Source of the DNA: Isoetes taiwanensis
Lineage: Eukaryota; Streptophyta; Lycopodiopsida; Isoetales; Isoetaceae
Assembly: GCA_021234155.1 (NCBI GenBank)
Contig: JAJEKV010000025.1
Span: 7,762,531-7,826,530, forward strand
Direction: 5' to 3'
DNA: 64,000 nt
Below are positions 21,481 through 33,348 of this stretch, piece by piece. Each line of letters begins with the position of its first letter. Position 1 is the first letter of the stretch. A model generated the notes under the pieces. It was not told where the DNA came from. It did not search any database and saw nothing but the letters and a program-made list of their open reading frames with translations. A program made the translations under genes and the position numbers.

Positions 21481-23090
21481 CCACAGAGGGTTGTTGTCTT
21501 CCTTTATTAGAGTTTCCTAGCCCATTTCCATTATGGCTGCCCAATAACAAATGGGCATTCATGGGTCCTATGCCCACACTAGAAGCACCTAAAGTAGAGC
21601 TTATTTCTTATCCAGGGATTTCCTTACGGTCTTCAAGTAATTGGAGATCCCAATGCTTGATCTTTAAAGGCCACCTGCTTCTCACCCTCCTGCTTGCTAT
21701 AGCCCTGCTTTTCGCCAGCTTTGGGTTGGATGATCTTGGGCTGTAAGCTTCTAGATTCTTTGCTTTATCATATCCCTCTTGCTTCTATGTCGGGATTGCT
21801 GGGGTTTCCAAGCTTAACATGTCGTCTTTTTCCTCTGCTACTGAGCACGGGTTTATTGCCCTTACAAGCTTCTATGTCCTTGTTCAGCCCTTTGATGTAT
21901 CCAACAGTTGCACATCTTTGTCGATCTTATACACATATAGACATATAGACTCCTCCATATATATATGAGGTGACTATCCTTTGACCCTGCTCCAAATGGT
22001 AGAAGGCTTGCACCATCTAACCCCTCTGAAATACTTGGCACATAATACGGCTAAAAGCTTTTGCAAACTTCTTAGATCTACGCTTATTTCGGCTTAAGCC
22101 GTGAGTGCAAGAGTATTCTTTCCATAAAATGCGGGCTGGAACTTTGAGGTTTGCTATGGCCATCTTGCCTTTATCTTTATCCTTTGTTCCTTAAGCATTT
22201 CCAAATTTTTGCATCTCATCAAGTCAGGTTTCTACCTCCATTCCTAATCTCTTAGTGCTCAAGGACTGTTCTAGTTTCCTTGCTGTTCATACATTACTCA
22301 TAGCGGAATCTACCTTTTTATAGTCTACGCTTTTATCTGCCTTGGCTTTAGTGCTATCCCTAACAGCTTTGTTGACATGTGCAGCTCCCTCAACTTCAAC
22401 TTCTGCTTCCTCCTCATCCTTTGTTTTAGTTTTAGTATCTAACTCTGATAAGTAGGAGCTTGACCCTGGGTGAAAGCATGCTAGGGTGTACCATCTAAAG
22501 TACTTTTTAGGGAGTGCGAAACTACCCAGAAAAGTACCCAACACTGGGTACTGGGAACTTGCATAAAAGCCATAATAAATAATAAGTTTGAGAGTGAGTT
22601 CATTTATTTTAGTCTATAATAGTATTGTTATCCTCTAGTACTATAGATTGGCATGTTACTGACCTTCAATTCAAAAAATTTCGATCGATTTTAATGGAAA
22701 GAAAAAACAGAAAGTACCAGTTTTAAAAGTACCCAGTGTAGGTACTTTTGAGGGTTCCAAAAGTGGTACACCGTAGCATGCTTTTACCCCCCTGAGCTAG
22801 ACGACTTGTGCTGCCCTTCAGCAACTTGACCCTGAGCATTGGTTGCTCTATGGTCCTTTCGCACCCTCGGCATTAGCATTCGTTGCTCGTGGAACCCCCT
22901 AGTGAGCATGTGTTGTAGCTCTTGGATTTTGGGAATTCATAGTCTAGACTTTGGAAATAATATTCTAGGGTGCCAATATGCTCCTTGAGATTGGTTACCT
23001 TGAAACACTTTGCTATGTTTGTGAGTCCTCGTTGCACACATTTCATTACACCAACTTGGTGTGAGCTTCTTTGTTGTTGCAATAGTTATT
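21481..23090 (-). pseudogene. Ty3/gypsy gag-region relic
   Basis: Minus-strand sequence upstream of the protease relic shows gag-like pieces: a basic stretch SRHRSKRDMIKQRI at about 21800, a FQRG.MVQAFYHLEQGQR block at about 21990 (family pattern f...w..LkQG), an acidic stretch with DEEEAEVEVEGA near 22390, and an N-terminal piece at 22873-23082. Stops and shifts are frequent. An inverted-repeat element is inserted at 22468-22789. A second fragment of the same family lies at 23400-23470 on the opposite strand. Confidence 0.5.
22468..22789. mobile_element. MITE-like element with 26-bp terminal inverted repeats
   Basis: The left end GGGTGAAAGCATGCTAGGG (22468) and the right end 22764-22789 are inverted copies differing at two of 26 positions and continuing into ...GTGTACCA. 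Subterminal AAGTACCCA/TGGGTACTT motifs recur inside in both orientations. At about 322 bp with no coding sequence it resembles a non-autonomous DNA transposon. It interrupts the gag relic. I could not define a target-site duplication. Confidence 0.75.
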
Positions 23091-23399
23091 TAATATTTGA
23101 ACATTATCGAACACATAATATAATATCAATAAAATAATTACAATGCAAGGTAGTAAGATTATATTGAAAAAACTTCTTCACTTGAGTTGTCCCAACTCTT
23201 CGACCTAAGTTCCTGAGGATGTTCGTGGATGAGCCATATCTAATAGCAATTGCTAGCACTTCAACTGGTCTATATGATGTAAGTGGCACTGTTATTGCGA
23301 GTCATCCTTAGTGAAGACGTGGAACCACAAAGTTCTACAAGGATGATGTAGTCTGTCTGATCGACTATTCTCAGATGTCAAAGGAAGAATTTGTCAAGG

Positions 23400-23470
23400 G
23401 AGGCCCAAGATCATCCAACCCAAAGCTGGCAAAAAGCAGGGCTATAGCAAGCAGGAGGGTGATTAGTCCC
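23400..23470 (+). pseudogene. Second fragment of the 20.9-23.1 kb gag family
   Basis: The + strand here (ATCATCCAACCCAAAGCTGG ... AGCAGGGCTATAGCAAGCAG) is the near-exact reverse complement of about 21675-21745. It is therefore another piece of the same retroelement family in inverted orientation, about 1.7 kb away. Confidence 0.8.
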
Positions 23471-23489
23471 TGCATTCCAAAAGGTTCTT

Positions 23490-24480
23490 GATATCATTGA
23501 GAAAAAGATATTCTTGCCCTTCCACGATGACTGGGGACATGCTTATGATGCCCATCCCTATCGAAGCAACTTCCGGAAGTGCCCATTAGTCTGCTTCGAA
23601 GTGTTCTATTTCTTTCCCTGCTTCCTTTCATTCTTCGACAGAATCCATGTAAGTCTTCGACTTCCTCTTCGTTGTCTTGCATTGCTTCATCTTCTTCTAT
23701 TACTGAGCACTCATACTTTAGGAGCACGTGTTCAACTGCACTTGTTGGATAGACAACTGACCTATAACATTTTGGCCGTTGTAACTTGAGAAGTTATTTA
23801 TTGTCATATAGTGGGGCAAACGCTGGGCTTTATTTAACAAGATTTTTGTGATATTTACTTTCTCTAAGGCTAAATGCAGGGAGGATTTCGCTACCCAATA
23901 TCCTATGCAAGGGGATACCTGTTATACTATAGCACCTATCCGTTGCTGAAACTCGAAAATAACAGGCTGATAAAAAGAAGCTGCAGTTAAAGTGGCCGAC
24001 AAATCAATTCTTTTTGGGGAAAGACTGAAGATTAGGTCAACATCTACCTCATTCGCATGAGTCGAGGCCTTGTACCATCGCTTGAATGAAGTAGTTGCTA
24101 CATTAAGACGCTAGCTGTTGTCATAAAATAGGCTAAAGCGCCCTTGGATACGAAATAATTAGCTCGTGGAGCTGGGATGAGACTTGTACGGTGCTAATGG
24201 GGTTATATCTCTATTTATAGGCAAACCTTAATTTTAATTTTTTAAAGTGAGACTTAGGTCATTTTGAGGTAAGGTTTCAATCTATTAGACTAATTTGATG
24301 TCATAAGAGAGTAATAAACTGTTTAATGATTCTATTGCAATAAATTTCAGGTGATTTGGAGTAGTTTTGTTCAACTTAGTAACTCCCAAAAGCATGGCGA
24401 GTAACTAAGACTGCCGTTTCCAAGAGTGGTAATCAAATAGTCCTTGAAACTCTTGTCTTCGAAACTCTTATCACTTCAAC
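23490..24480. other. Intergenic, nothing recognised
   Basis: No domain, RNA or repeat signature was found. Confidence 0.45.
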
Positions 24481-24486
24481 GTTTAA

Positions 24487-24702
24487 AAGGTCCCCTAATT
24501 TCAACCCATAGAGCTGTCTGAACTTTGACCATCCATTACGTATGTAAGGCGTAACTCTGGACATTCGGAACGGATGGACGAAGTTCAAGCAGCTCTATGG
24601 GTTGAAATTAGGGGATATGAGATTCGTAATACAGTTATGCCTTACATATGCAATGGATGGATGAAGTTCAAGCAGGTCTATGGGTTGAAATTAGGGGACC
24701 TT
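24487..24702. mobile_element. MITE-like inverted repeat with a third arm
   Basis: The left arm AGGTCCCCTAATTTCAACCC (from 24488) is the inverse of the right end ...GGGTTGAAATTAGGGGACCT (to 24701), and pairing extends about 65-70 bp inward. A further right-arm copy lies at about 24570-24616, so the element has one left arm and two right arms. Coding capacity is absent. Confidence 0.8.
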
Positions 24703-24933
24703 CTCACACTTCACTCAGCAAATAACGAAGCTTAGCAAGTAACTCCCATAAAGTATGGCAAATAACTAAGTTGCCTTTTCCTTGTAAATTTGGATTCATC
24801 CATAGATTTGATCATCCTATGGAGGATTTTTTTGTTTTCCTGTGGAGATTGTGCAAATATTATATCTGACTAGACTTTATAATGAACATGCATTATGATG
24901 CTTTGATGATTGTATTCAAAAATATCGATGGAA

Positions 24934-25002
24934 GAATAGAATAGAATAGAATAGAATAGAATAGTTTTTTTAACGTCCACGGAGACCAATAGGTCACGGG
25001 CC
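24934..25002 (-). mobile_element. LINE 3' end with (GAATA)n tail
   Basis: A run of six to seven GAATA units (24934-24964) abuts TTTTTTTAACGTCCACGGAG ACCAATAGG. The second part recurs at 34609, 44433 (inverted) and 56587, always at the edge of a short-unit microsatellite when in this orientation. Read on the minus strand it is an element 3' end followed by a (TATTC)n tail. The body to the right is not recognisable. Confidence 0.6.
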
Positions 25003-26063
25003 ACATATATTTTGAGTATTATTTGAGTTAGTTATGCACTATGTATAAAGGCGAGCATAAAATCCACTATTATGTTGGATAATTTTGAGCAGGTCCAAAA
25101 AGTTTTCTAGCTTGCATTTTCGTGTTTGAAGAAATTTCACATACATTTTTTCTTCACGCACAAGCCTTTGGGATATAAGACACCACAATGTAAGTGGCAA
25201 GTAGATCCGATATATATACGTTAAGAAGCGCACTTGTAAAAGGATTGATATATACTTCATTAATGTTTAGAATTTATAATAATTATAGCAAACTAAATGA
25301 ATTTGTCTCTTTTGAACCGGCCATTCGATTTTGAGGTTCTCATTCTTGTGTATTGTTTATTCAATGTTCTTGTATAAAGATGGCGTCAAGATGACTAGCA
25401 ATGTCTGTCCCCCAACAAACACCAAACCACTTAAGTAGCAGTCAACCTTGTATATGAGTCTATTTGGTCTATAATAGAGTTTCTATTGAATTCAAATGTA
25501 AGAAAATATCTCCTTTGCTTTTTTTGATGGATTCATTAAGGTTTTTGAAGATGCATCCTTCATAATGGACAATGTCTACCATGTAGATGGACCAAGCAAG
25601 TCCCCTTCAACAACAAGCCTTGCGCCGCTTTCATATAAAAGAAGAAAGACATATCTACATATCCATTTATAACTATTGAAAGTTTCTCATAAGATAAGAA
25701 TAAATAAATAGCATTTTTAATAATAACAACCATTCTAATATCTTAGATGTGGGACTGGAGTTTACCAAGAAAATACAATGACAATAGATGGACCCAATGA
25801 AAGCATGTTGAAGATTTCAAAGCAAGACTTCTTCTTAGCTTTAAGAGTAAACAAAGTATTGGAATTGCGTAAAGACAATGCATGCAATTGTAATTATTCA
25901 ACATGATGATATATGACTTTGAAGGTGGGTTCTTATTATGGCAGTAGATCTTAATCTGACGCGGCATAAACTAATAACTAAACTTTTCGTTCTCATTTTT
26001 TATTGATTGAAGCATCATTCAGATGCAAAAATAATGAGTGTAAACATTTATATTCATATTGAT
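25003..26063. other. Intergenic, nothing recognised
   Basis: AT-rich sequence with no coding motifs. The LINE body expected to the right of the 3' end at 24965 was not found. Confidence 0.45.
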
Positions 26064-26255
26064 ATACTTTTGAGGTAACAACAAAATTGTTGTATAATTT
26101 GTGCTAGGAACCTTCGTACATGTAAGAAGTCCTTTGAAGAACTTCTATGTTCATGTTCTACATACTTTTGAGGTAACAATAAAACTATTGTATAATTTGT
26201 GCTATGAACCTTCGTACATGTAAGAAGTCCTTTGAAGAAAGTGAAGGAACACCTT
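26064..26255 (+). repeat. Tandem duplication, period 98 bp
   Basis: ATACTTTTGAGGTAACAA at 26064 and 26162 begin two copies that continue through TTGTATAATTTGTGCTA, GAACCTTCGTACATG and TAAGAAGTCCTTTGAAGAA with few differences. Confidence 0.9.
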
Positions 26256-26733
26256 ACAAATTTTATAGATAAATCAATTTAAAGTAGCCAATTTGTCACT
26301 TTCCATTCCTTGGTTAAAGGGGTGCCACAGAATTTGTAAGTCCTTTTCGACATTGGTTGTCATTCAGTGCGATAAACATCATATAAACAAGGTATAATTA
26401 GACATATCAACAACTCCATGAATGCATCGCGCACAATCCCACAAACAATTGACAGATGAACTAACTAGATACTTGGTTAGCCAATGAAAATGAAAATGCA
26501 CAACACTGCATGCGCTTAAGGTGCAAGCATCATGCAAATTTAGGATAATCAAATAGACAATGTACTATTTCACATGCCTAGATTTTTGGTAGTTGGGGGA
26601 ATATTGTGTGATTGTTGATTGTTGTTAGTGTGTGATGGCACGTCGGGGTCTACATGCTTGGCTAGGCTGGTAATAGCGCGAGGCTAGTAATAGTTGATAC
26701 ATAGCTAGGAAGTCTGCACAGGAAAAGGTAAAG

Positions 26734-26948
26734 CATCCTAGACTTCCCATATGTGGTTATTTGCAGACACTATTAGCATTGTGAAGAGAGCTTCCTAGGC
26801 TTCCCATTTAGCATTGTTAAAGAGAGCATCCTAGACTTCCCATATGTGGTTATTCCCAGACACAGTTAGCATTGTTAAGAGTGAGGTGCAGGAAAGCCAA
26901 GGAGACACTGTTGGCATTGTTAAGAGTGAGGTGCAGGAAAGCCAAGGA
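26734..26948 (+). repeat. Nested tandem repeats, periods 92 and 45 bp
   Basis: GCATCCTAGACTTCCCATAT at 26734 recurs at 26826 (period 92). The second copy then leads into a 45-bp unit present twice, at 26859 and 26904 (GACAC.GTT.GCATTGTTAAG ... GGAAAGCCAAGGA). The 45-bp unit keeps an open frame (TV.IVKSEVQESQGD repeated) but nothing else suggests coding. Confidence 0.85.
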
Positions 26949-27071
26949 TCGAGGACTGATGACTGGCGAGATACAGAGGAAGGCACCAAAATCTTCATCC
27001 AGTGTGTAAGTGTTAGATCAGAATATGATAGATGGAGAAGCATTTTTCATATGAGGTTGTCAGAGATCTGA

Positions 27072-28113
27072 GATAGGGTTAAATCAGGGGTCCAAAATGT
27101 CACATGGAAGAAATGGTTATACTATGGGCAAGGAATCCCGTGTATTTTTCGTAGCTTCTAAATAAATACGTAGCAATACAGGCCGACAAAAAATACCAGG
27201 CGTACAAGCTCCCACAACGATCCAAAAGCGCGCCTCATCGATGTATTTCTGAGCCCATCTTGTCTGCTTTGATCCTCATTTGCTCAAATCTGGTTACCAA
27301 GTTTGGAGCCCAAATTTTGTGTTTCCCCATATATTTTTTTTTGTCCCATTTCCACTCCCCCAGATTTTACCGCATTCAATCTCGGGCTCTGCGCTCCGCT
27401 TTCCTGTTTGCCACTTGGTTTAGGGGCCCTTCTGTTGTTGTTTTGTTTTCAGTATCAGATTTGGGCTACCAGTTTTGGTGGGTTGTCTTCAATCTGCTTA
27501 TAACCCTCTTACAGCTTGTCGCCAAGCCTGCCCCGAACTTCACGCTCGGCATTTCCAAGGAAATGGTGTACGCAAAGCTCAAACAGTGAAGGAAACTGCT
27601 ACTTTGTTTATATCTCACAGAGGTTCTGACGGGAATTGCTACCTAGATCCAAGGCAGGCAAGAAGATCTATTGGCCAAAACGGAAGGTTGGAGTCAGAGA
27701 CGGCATCCTTAGAAACAGGATTGGATACCTTGGTAGAAACAGGATTGGATATATGCTAGAAGCAGACTGAATATATGCAGACTTATCTTCTAATCATGAT
27801 TATGAGCAATGGGAGTTAGGTCAAGGCAGGGAACAATGCAAGGTTTGCTGACCGTGTTATAGACATCGGTCTGTTTCTTTGGTGAGATTGGGTTGCTATT
27901 GCTTCAGATATATATATCCAAGATCAGTATGTGTAGATAATTGCAGACTGACTTATGAAGGACAAACCAATAATAGATCATGAAGTATACACATGGGATG
28001 GGGGAGTGACCACAATGCACCCACAAATGTCGTGGTTACTGTAATAGGAGACAGCGTTGTGATGCATTGTAATCAAAGAAGCCAGAATACTGTGCAGCTA
28101 CTTGCACAACATA
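27072..28113 (+). other. Upstream region of the katanin p80 gene
   Basis: No separate gene is supported. A TATA-like stretch (ATATATATATCC) lies at about 27907-27918, some 200 bp before the start codon; it is a candidate core promoter only. A 109-codon open frame at 27260-27589 has no recognisable motif and may fall in the promoter or 5' leader. Confidence 0.35.
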
Positions 28114-31100
28114 ATGAAGCGCGCTTACAAATTACGTATCCAACAGTGGTCTGTATTTTTTGCATGAAGTTCAAAACGGTTTAGATTAATTGTCAAAACC
28201 TTAACAATGTTCAGAGGAGTTTGTTGCACATTCTTCCAATGTCAATTGCCTCAAGATAGGCAAGAAGTCATCAAGAGTACTTGTTACAGGTGGGGAGGAT
28301 CACAAAGTAAACATGTGGGCTATTGGAAAGCCTAATGCAATTCTAGTAAGTTATCTGTGTCTCTCTATCTATGTGTTTTGTTCTTCTTGTTTGTGTTGGC
28401 TAAAAGTTGAAGCCAGCCCCCCTTGAAATTATAGCCCTCTTATTATATTGTCTGCGAAGATTTAGAATCCTGGTATTTCAATATAATATGCTGAAGTTAA
28501 AGCCCTTTTTACATAAAGTCTGTTCAGGCATAATGATTCAGAAAGAGCAGTAAATCCCATGATGGTTTTTCTTTAATGGCAATCCTCTGAACAATTTTTC
28601 ATTTCCATCTCCATTCTGTGGGGGTTGCTTCAGAAAGGAACATGATGAACCAAAATCCATTACCATTTGCAAACCTGGTCTGTTTTATGATGTATTTTTA
28701 TGTGACTTATTTTCCAGAGTAATAGACCTTTCTTTCTATGGTCATTGATTGTGTATGAAGGATTAGATTCAGGGCATTTGATGACACTATATGATAAGCC
28801 GGGTGGCATAGTTATGGTGGAATGCTTACTTAGTGCTTGCAAGATTGTGATTGAGAGAGACAATTATATCAATGTTTTAGAATGCACATTCTCAGCACTA
28901 TGCAGTATAATGCTGGTCCTGTCCACTACCTAGAGGACCCTATTTATTTGATTTCTCATTTCTGTACTGAAAGTGCCACAATCTGACATCTTTTGCAGAG
29001 TTTATCAGGGCACACAAGTGCTGTTGAATCCGTGACTTTTGATGCAGCAGAGGTCCTCGTTGTGGCAGGTGCTGCAAGTGGTACAATAAAGCTTTGGGAT
29101 CTAGAGGAGGCTAAGAGTAAGGTCTCGTTCATTTCTTTGCTGGATTAATGTTGTTAAGTCTTTCAAGCTGAGTCTTGTCCCAGTGTTAAGCCTTTTTCCT
29201 TGATGCAGTTGTACGCACTCTTACGGGTCACCGTTCAAATTGTATCTCTGTGGACTTCCATCCATTCGGAGAGTTTTTTGCTTCTGGGTCACTTGATACA
29301 AATCTAAAGATATGGGATATCAGGCGCAAGGGATGTATTCATACATACAAAGGGCACACACGTGGGGTTAATTGTCTTAAGTTCAGCCCTGATGGTCGCT
29401 GGGTGGTTTCTGGCAGCGAGGACAATACTGTCAAGGTGGGGTCTGACTGAACAGTCACCAGAATGTGTTTGAATGCCTTAGTCTTGTGTTCTGATGTAGT
29501 TGTATCATGGTTCCAGTTATGGGATTTAACTGCAGGGAAGATTATGCATGATTTCAAATATCACGACGGTCAGGTCCTGTGCCTGGATTTTCATCCACAT
29601 GAATTCCTGCTTGCAACAGGTGGTTCTTAAAAAAGTTGAATATTCTTATAGTTTCTTAAAAAACACATGTTTTAAGTAGTTAATATAATCTCGTTATTGC
29701 GATCACTTTTTGCAGGTTCTGCAGATAAGACTGTCAAATTTTATGACCTCGAAACCTTTGAATTGATTGGCTCTTCTGGACCTGAGGTATATTTGTGATC
29801 CATTATGTTATGTTATTCCTTTTAACATGATATAGATGCTGCGTTATGACACTGGCCTTGCATGTTCTTATAATCTTTTATAGGCAACTGGAGTCCGTGC
29901 AATGACCTTTAATCCAGATGGAAGAACTTTGTTGACTGCAATGCAAGAAACTTTAAAGGTACTCTGCTGGCCGGAGCTTTGCATCATATTCCAGTGTTCA
30001 GCAGACTTATTCTCTAATTATACACAATTTCCAGGTGTTATCATGGGAACCACTTAGATGCCATGATATGGTGGATGCAAGCTGGTCCAAAATAGCTGAT
30101 TTAAATGTGCACGAGGGAAAGCTTTTAGGTTGTTCTTACAACCAAAGCTGTGTGGGTGTTTGGGTTGTGGACTTATCGGTTAGTATTGACAGATTATATA
30201 TTTGGAGGCATGCACATTTGACCTGAATTTTTTCATCTTCCTCATGTTTGTAATTTGCAGCGTGTTGCACCACATCAAACTGCTAATGTGAAAAGAAGCA
30301 ACAGTGGGTTGTCTGGCAAGTTAGCTCCAACAATGAGTCAAGGTGTTATGTCCGTGAATGACATTAATTTGAAGTCATCAAGGAGTTCTGCTACATCTCA
30401 AATTGAATCAGCTATGAAGGACCTTAAATTAGAAACATCTATAAAGGATGTGAAAACATCTTCCTCTACTAAGGGTAGGTAGATTCATGAAAGTAATATC
30501 TTTGTTAGCTTTCACTGTTTTTTGTGCCCTTAAAGACTTGCATATTTTATATTCTTTATACCTTTGTGCAGTGGTGGAGCCCCCCTCGAATTCTTTGAGG
30601 ATTGGGACACCATTATCAAGCAGGGTCTCTACTCCCTTGAGCTCTTCTCTTTCAACCCCTCGTAAAAGTAATTTTTCTCGACCACAAACAAGTGATTCTG
30701 TACGAATTTCAACTCGTGCTGAGACAATTCCAGCAGCTGTTGTTCGGCCAGTTGATTTTGTACGGCCTTCAACTCAATCAGATGCATTGCCTTCTGCGCA
30801 TTCAAATTTTGTACGTCCTACAAGTCAATCAGATGCAGTGCCCACTGCAAGTTTTGTACGGCCTTCAAGTCAGTCTGATGTATTGCCTTCTTCCAATTCA
30901 ACATTTGTACGGCCCTCAAGTCAGCCGGATGCTAGTTTAACCCCCCCAGTTGTTCTTAGTAAAGATAATGAAGACGCAGTTGTCAAAGTTGGTTCAACTA
31001 CGAGTGCGTTGAGGAAGCAAGCTACCGAAAATGTAAATGGTTTGAAAAACCGCATTACCGAAGAACTACAGGATGCTAAGGTTCGCATGGATATTTCATC

Positions 31101-33348
31101 ATCAGTTTCAAGAAGCAGCTCTATAACAGAAAAAGTCAATCATGGCTCTTCTGATCTTCGTGGCTGTGAAAAAAACGATGCTACAGCAGAATCAGGTGAA
31201 GGTTTAAGAAAAATGGGAAAGATGAGACGAAGCATTTCTGGGACAGAAGGTGACTTGTTATCAAGGGCTTTAACTGGACATCAGTTTCTAGGTCAGTGGT
31301 CCAAGCTTTCATTCGATAAATTAAAAAAAAAGGAAACAAAAACTATCTTAATGAGTCTGCTGACTGCGATTTGCTGACAAATTGTAATGGACTTTCAGCA
31401 GAAGCTGGGAACATGCATCATATGAGGCAGTCGGGAAATTATGAGGCTGCATCAACGAACACAGGTCCGGTTGCATGTTTTTTTAGTAAACTTACACGAC
31501 CACCCTCAGCTGTTCACATTGTTTCTTGGGTGCTTATAATGGTTTAAGATCTGATTTTGCAGAAACTAGGTTCAGAACTCTGAGTGCACAGTTGGATAGA
31601 AGAGACAGGGCTCCTGCAATTGAGCCTATAAATGGAACAAAGTCTTTTAACCATGATACAAGTTCTTTTATGTTGGTATTACTCATAGCATTCCCAACGT
31701 TCTAGTTCAATTAAGATGTGTATGCACCATCTCTAAAGACAATAACAATTCTATTATTTTATCTAGATGAAGAACCAGAGTAAGTTGGAGGGTTCTGAGG
31801 ATGCACCCTTTGATGAGGCACACATTATAGACCAGTTGGCATTACGGCATAACACGGTTGCCAACATAATGCAATCACGGCTAACAAAGCTACAGGTGAG
31901 CAAGATCTATGTCATATACACATGATTTCATATGCATTTTTTGTTCAAATGCTATGCGAAATTGGTGTCTTGGTTATGTAGAGGATTTTGATAGTGGGCT
32001 GCATGAGTTGTCTGTCTTATCATATGCCCATGTATGTCCATTATCATGGTTATCATCATTGCATCTAAAATTACATTGCTATTGTGAGAAGATGCTTGGA
32101 GAGCTTTTTCTGATATACTTCATTGGATCTGCAGGCAGTAAGAAGATTTTGGTCCAAGAATGATTTCAAAGCTGCTATTGATACAATGGGGAAAATGGCA
32201 GATAATGCGGTACTTGCTTGCTGTATTGCATGGTGGTGTTAAGTTAAAAGGTTTCTCATATGTTCTAATCTCCTTCACTGTTCATGCAGGTTGTGGCCGA
32301 TGTCTTGAGTGTAGTGATTGAGAAAAGTGAACTGTTCACTTTAGAGATTTTTGCATTGGTCATTCCTTTGCTAAATAGTTTATTAGAAAGTAGTACTCCA
32401 AGGTAAGTCCTCAACGTTTAGGAGGCTTGTAAAGACAAGATGCCCCATTTTGTTTTACAATTCTGTATTCATTCTTATTTTCCCTGCAGGTATATCATGG
32501 TCGGTTTATCAACACTTTGCAAACTTGTTAAGACATTTGGAAGTGTCATCCGTGAGACCATCTCTTCCTCTCCGTCTATTGGGGTAGATCTTCAAGCAGA
32601 GAAAAGGTAAATTTTTTGCTGGGATAATTTATTAATGGATTGTACAGTGGGTTATGCTCCTTTTCTTTTTGTTCGTTCTTTCGTGGGTTTTCTTGTCATC
32701 TCAATGTGTCTGTCTAATGAACATGGTACTGCATTTCAATGACAGACTTGAGCGTTGCAATGCCTGTTTCCGGGAGCTTCAGGCTGTGAAAGCAAGCTTA
32801 ATACCTTTGTTGAGGTATTTGTTGTCTTTTGAAGTGCTCCCTTTTCTTAATTGATGTTCAATCACATTTTCCATCTAGAAAGGAGGGTTTATACAACATG
32901 AAGATGCTTGATGTGCTGAGGGAAGCATAAGAAAGGAATATGGTTGTATAACTATCATCCTGTGCATTAGCAGCTTGGCCCACATTTTATTCACAAATCT
33001 CTTAAAGCTTAGACTTCAAGAGAGCTACAGCATTTCATTTCTGTGCGAGCAGTTGAAAATTTGTCAATCTTGGGTAGGCCTACTTGTTCGTAGTTTTTAG
33101 TTGCAGCCACTCCATTGCTGGTCATCTAGAAAGACACGGACAATCCACACACACTAGTTTGATCACACCTGTTCTACTCTGGAACAATTTAGACCAGCTT
33201 GAGGAAACCCCGAACAACTCCCTCCCCTCAGCCTTCCTGGGAAAAGTCTTTGAGATCTAAATAATGTCAATATTTTTTTTATTACAGAGGAATTGGAGAG
33301 TCAGCAAAGGCAGCACAGGAGTTGAGTATAGCGCTTGAAGGCTTGTGA
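28114..33348 (+). CDS. KTN80: Katanin p80 WD40-containing subunit B1
   Basis: Regulatory subunit of the katanin microtubule-severing complex, which targets the p60 AAA ATPase to microtubules. Eighteen exons, all GT-AG: 28114-28135, 28215-28345, 28999-29116, 29209-29435, 29517-29619, 29716-29786, 29884-29958, 30035-30178, 30261-30474, 30572-31291, 31399-31464, 31563-31675, 31767-31895, 32135-32209, 32290-32402, 32490-32606, 32746-32814, 33288-33348. They total 2568 nt, an unbroken 855-residue frame. Exon 1 is only 22 nt (MKRAYKL) and joins to [13 protein letters not shown]. Residues 1-297 form the six-repeat WD40 propeller ([43 protein letters not shown]). Residues 298-668 are a low-complexity linker with four [10 protein letters not shown] repeats. 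Residues 669-855 are the con80 domain that binds p60 ([19 protein letters not shown] ... [18 protein letters not shown]). The match to plant KTN80 is very strong. Confidence 0.97.
30757..30948 (+). repeat. Four-copy repeat in the katanin p80 linker
   Basis: Four tandem copies of 45 or 51 bp begin at 30757, 30808, 30853 and 30904. They encode [49 protein letters not shown] and [15 protein letters not shown], residues about 431-494 of the protein. The frame is kept and the copies vary mostly conservatively, so the repeat is coding. Confidence 0.9.

Noticed and set aside
26844-27071. Open frame with a repeated IVKSEVQESQG peptide
   Set aside because: The peptide repeat follows directly from a 45-bp DNA tandem duplication; nothing else indicates a gene.
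27260-27589. 109-codon open frame upstream of katanin p80
   Set aside because: Composition is unlike a conserved protein and no motif is visible; more likely promoter or leader sequence.
30487-31377. 296-codon uninterrupted frame taken as an independent gene
   Set aside because: It begins inside intron 9 and ends in intron 10 of katanin p80; the splice phases on both sides fit the p80 model exactly.
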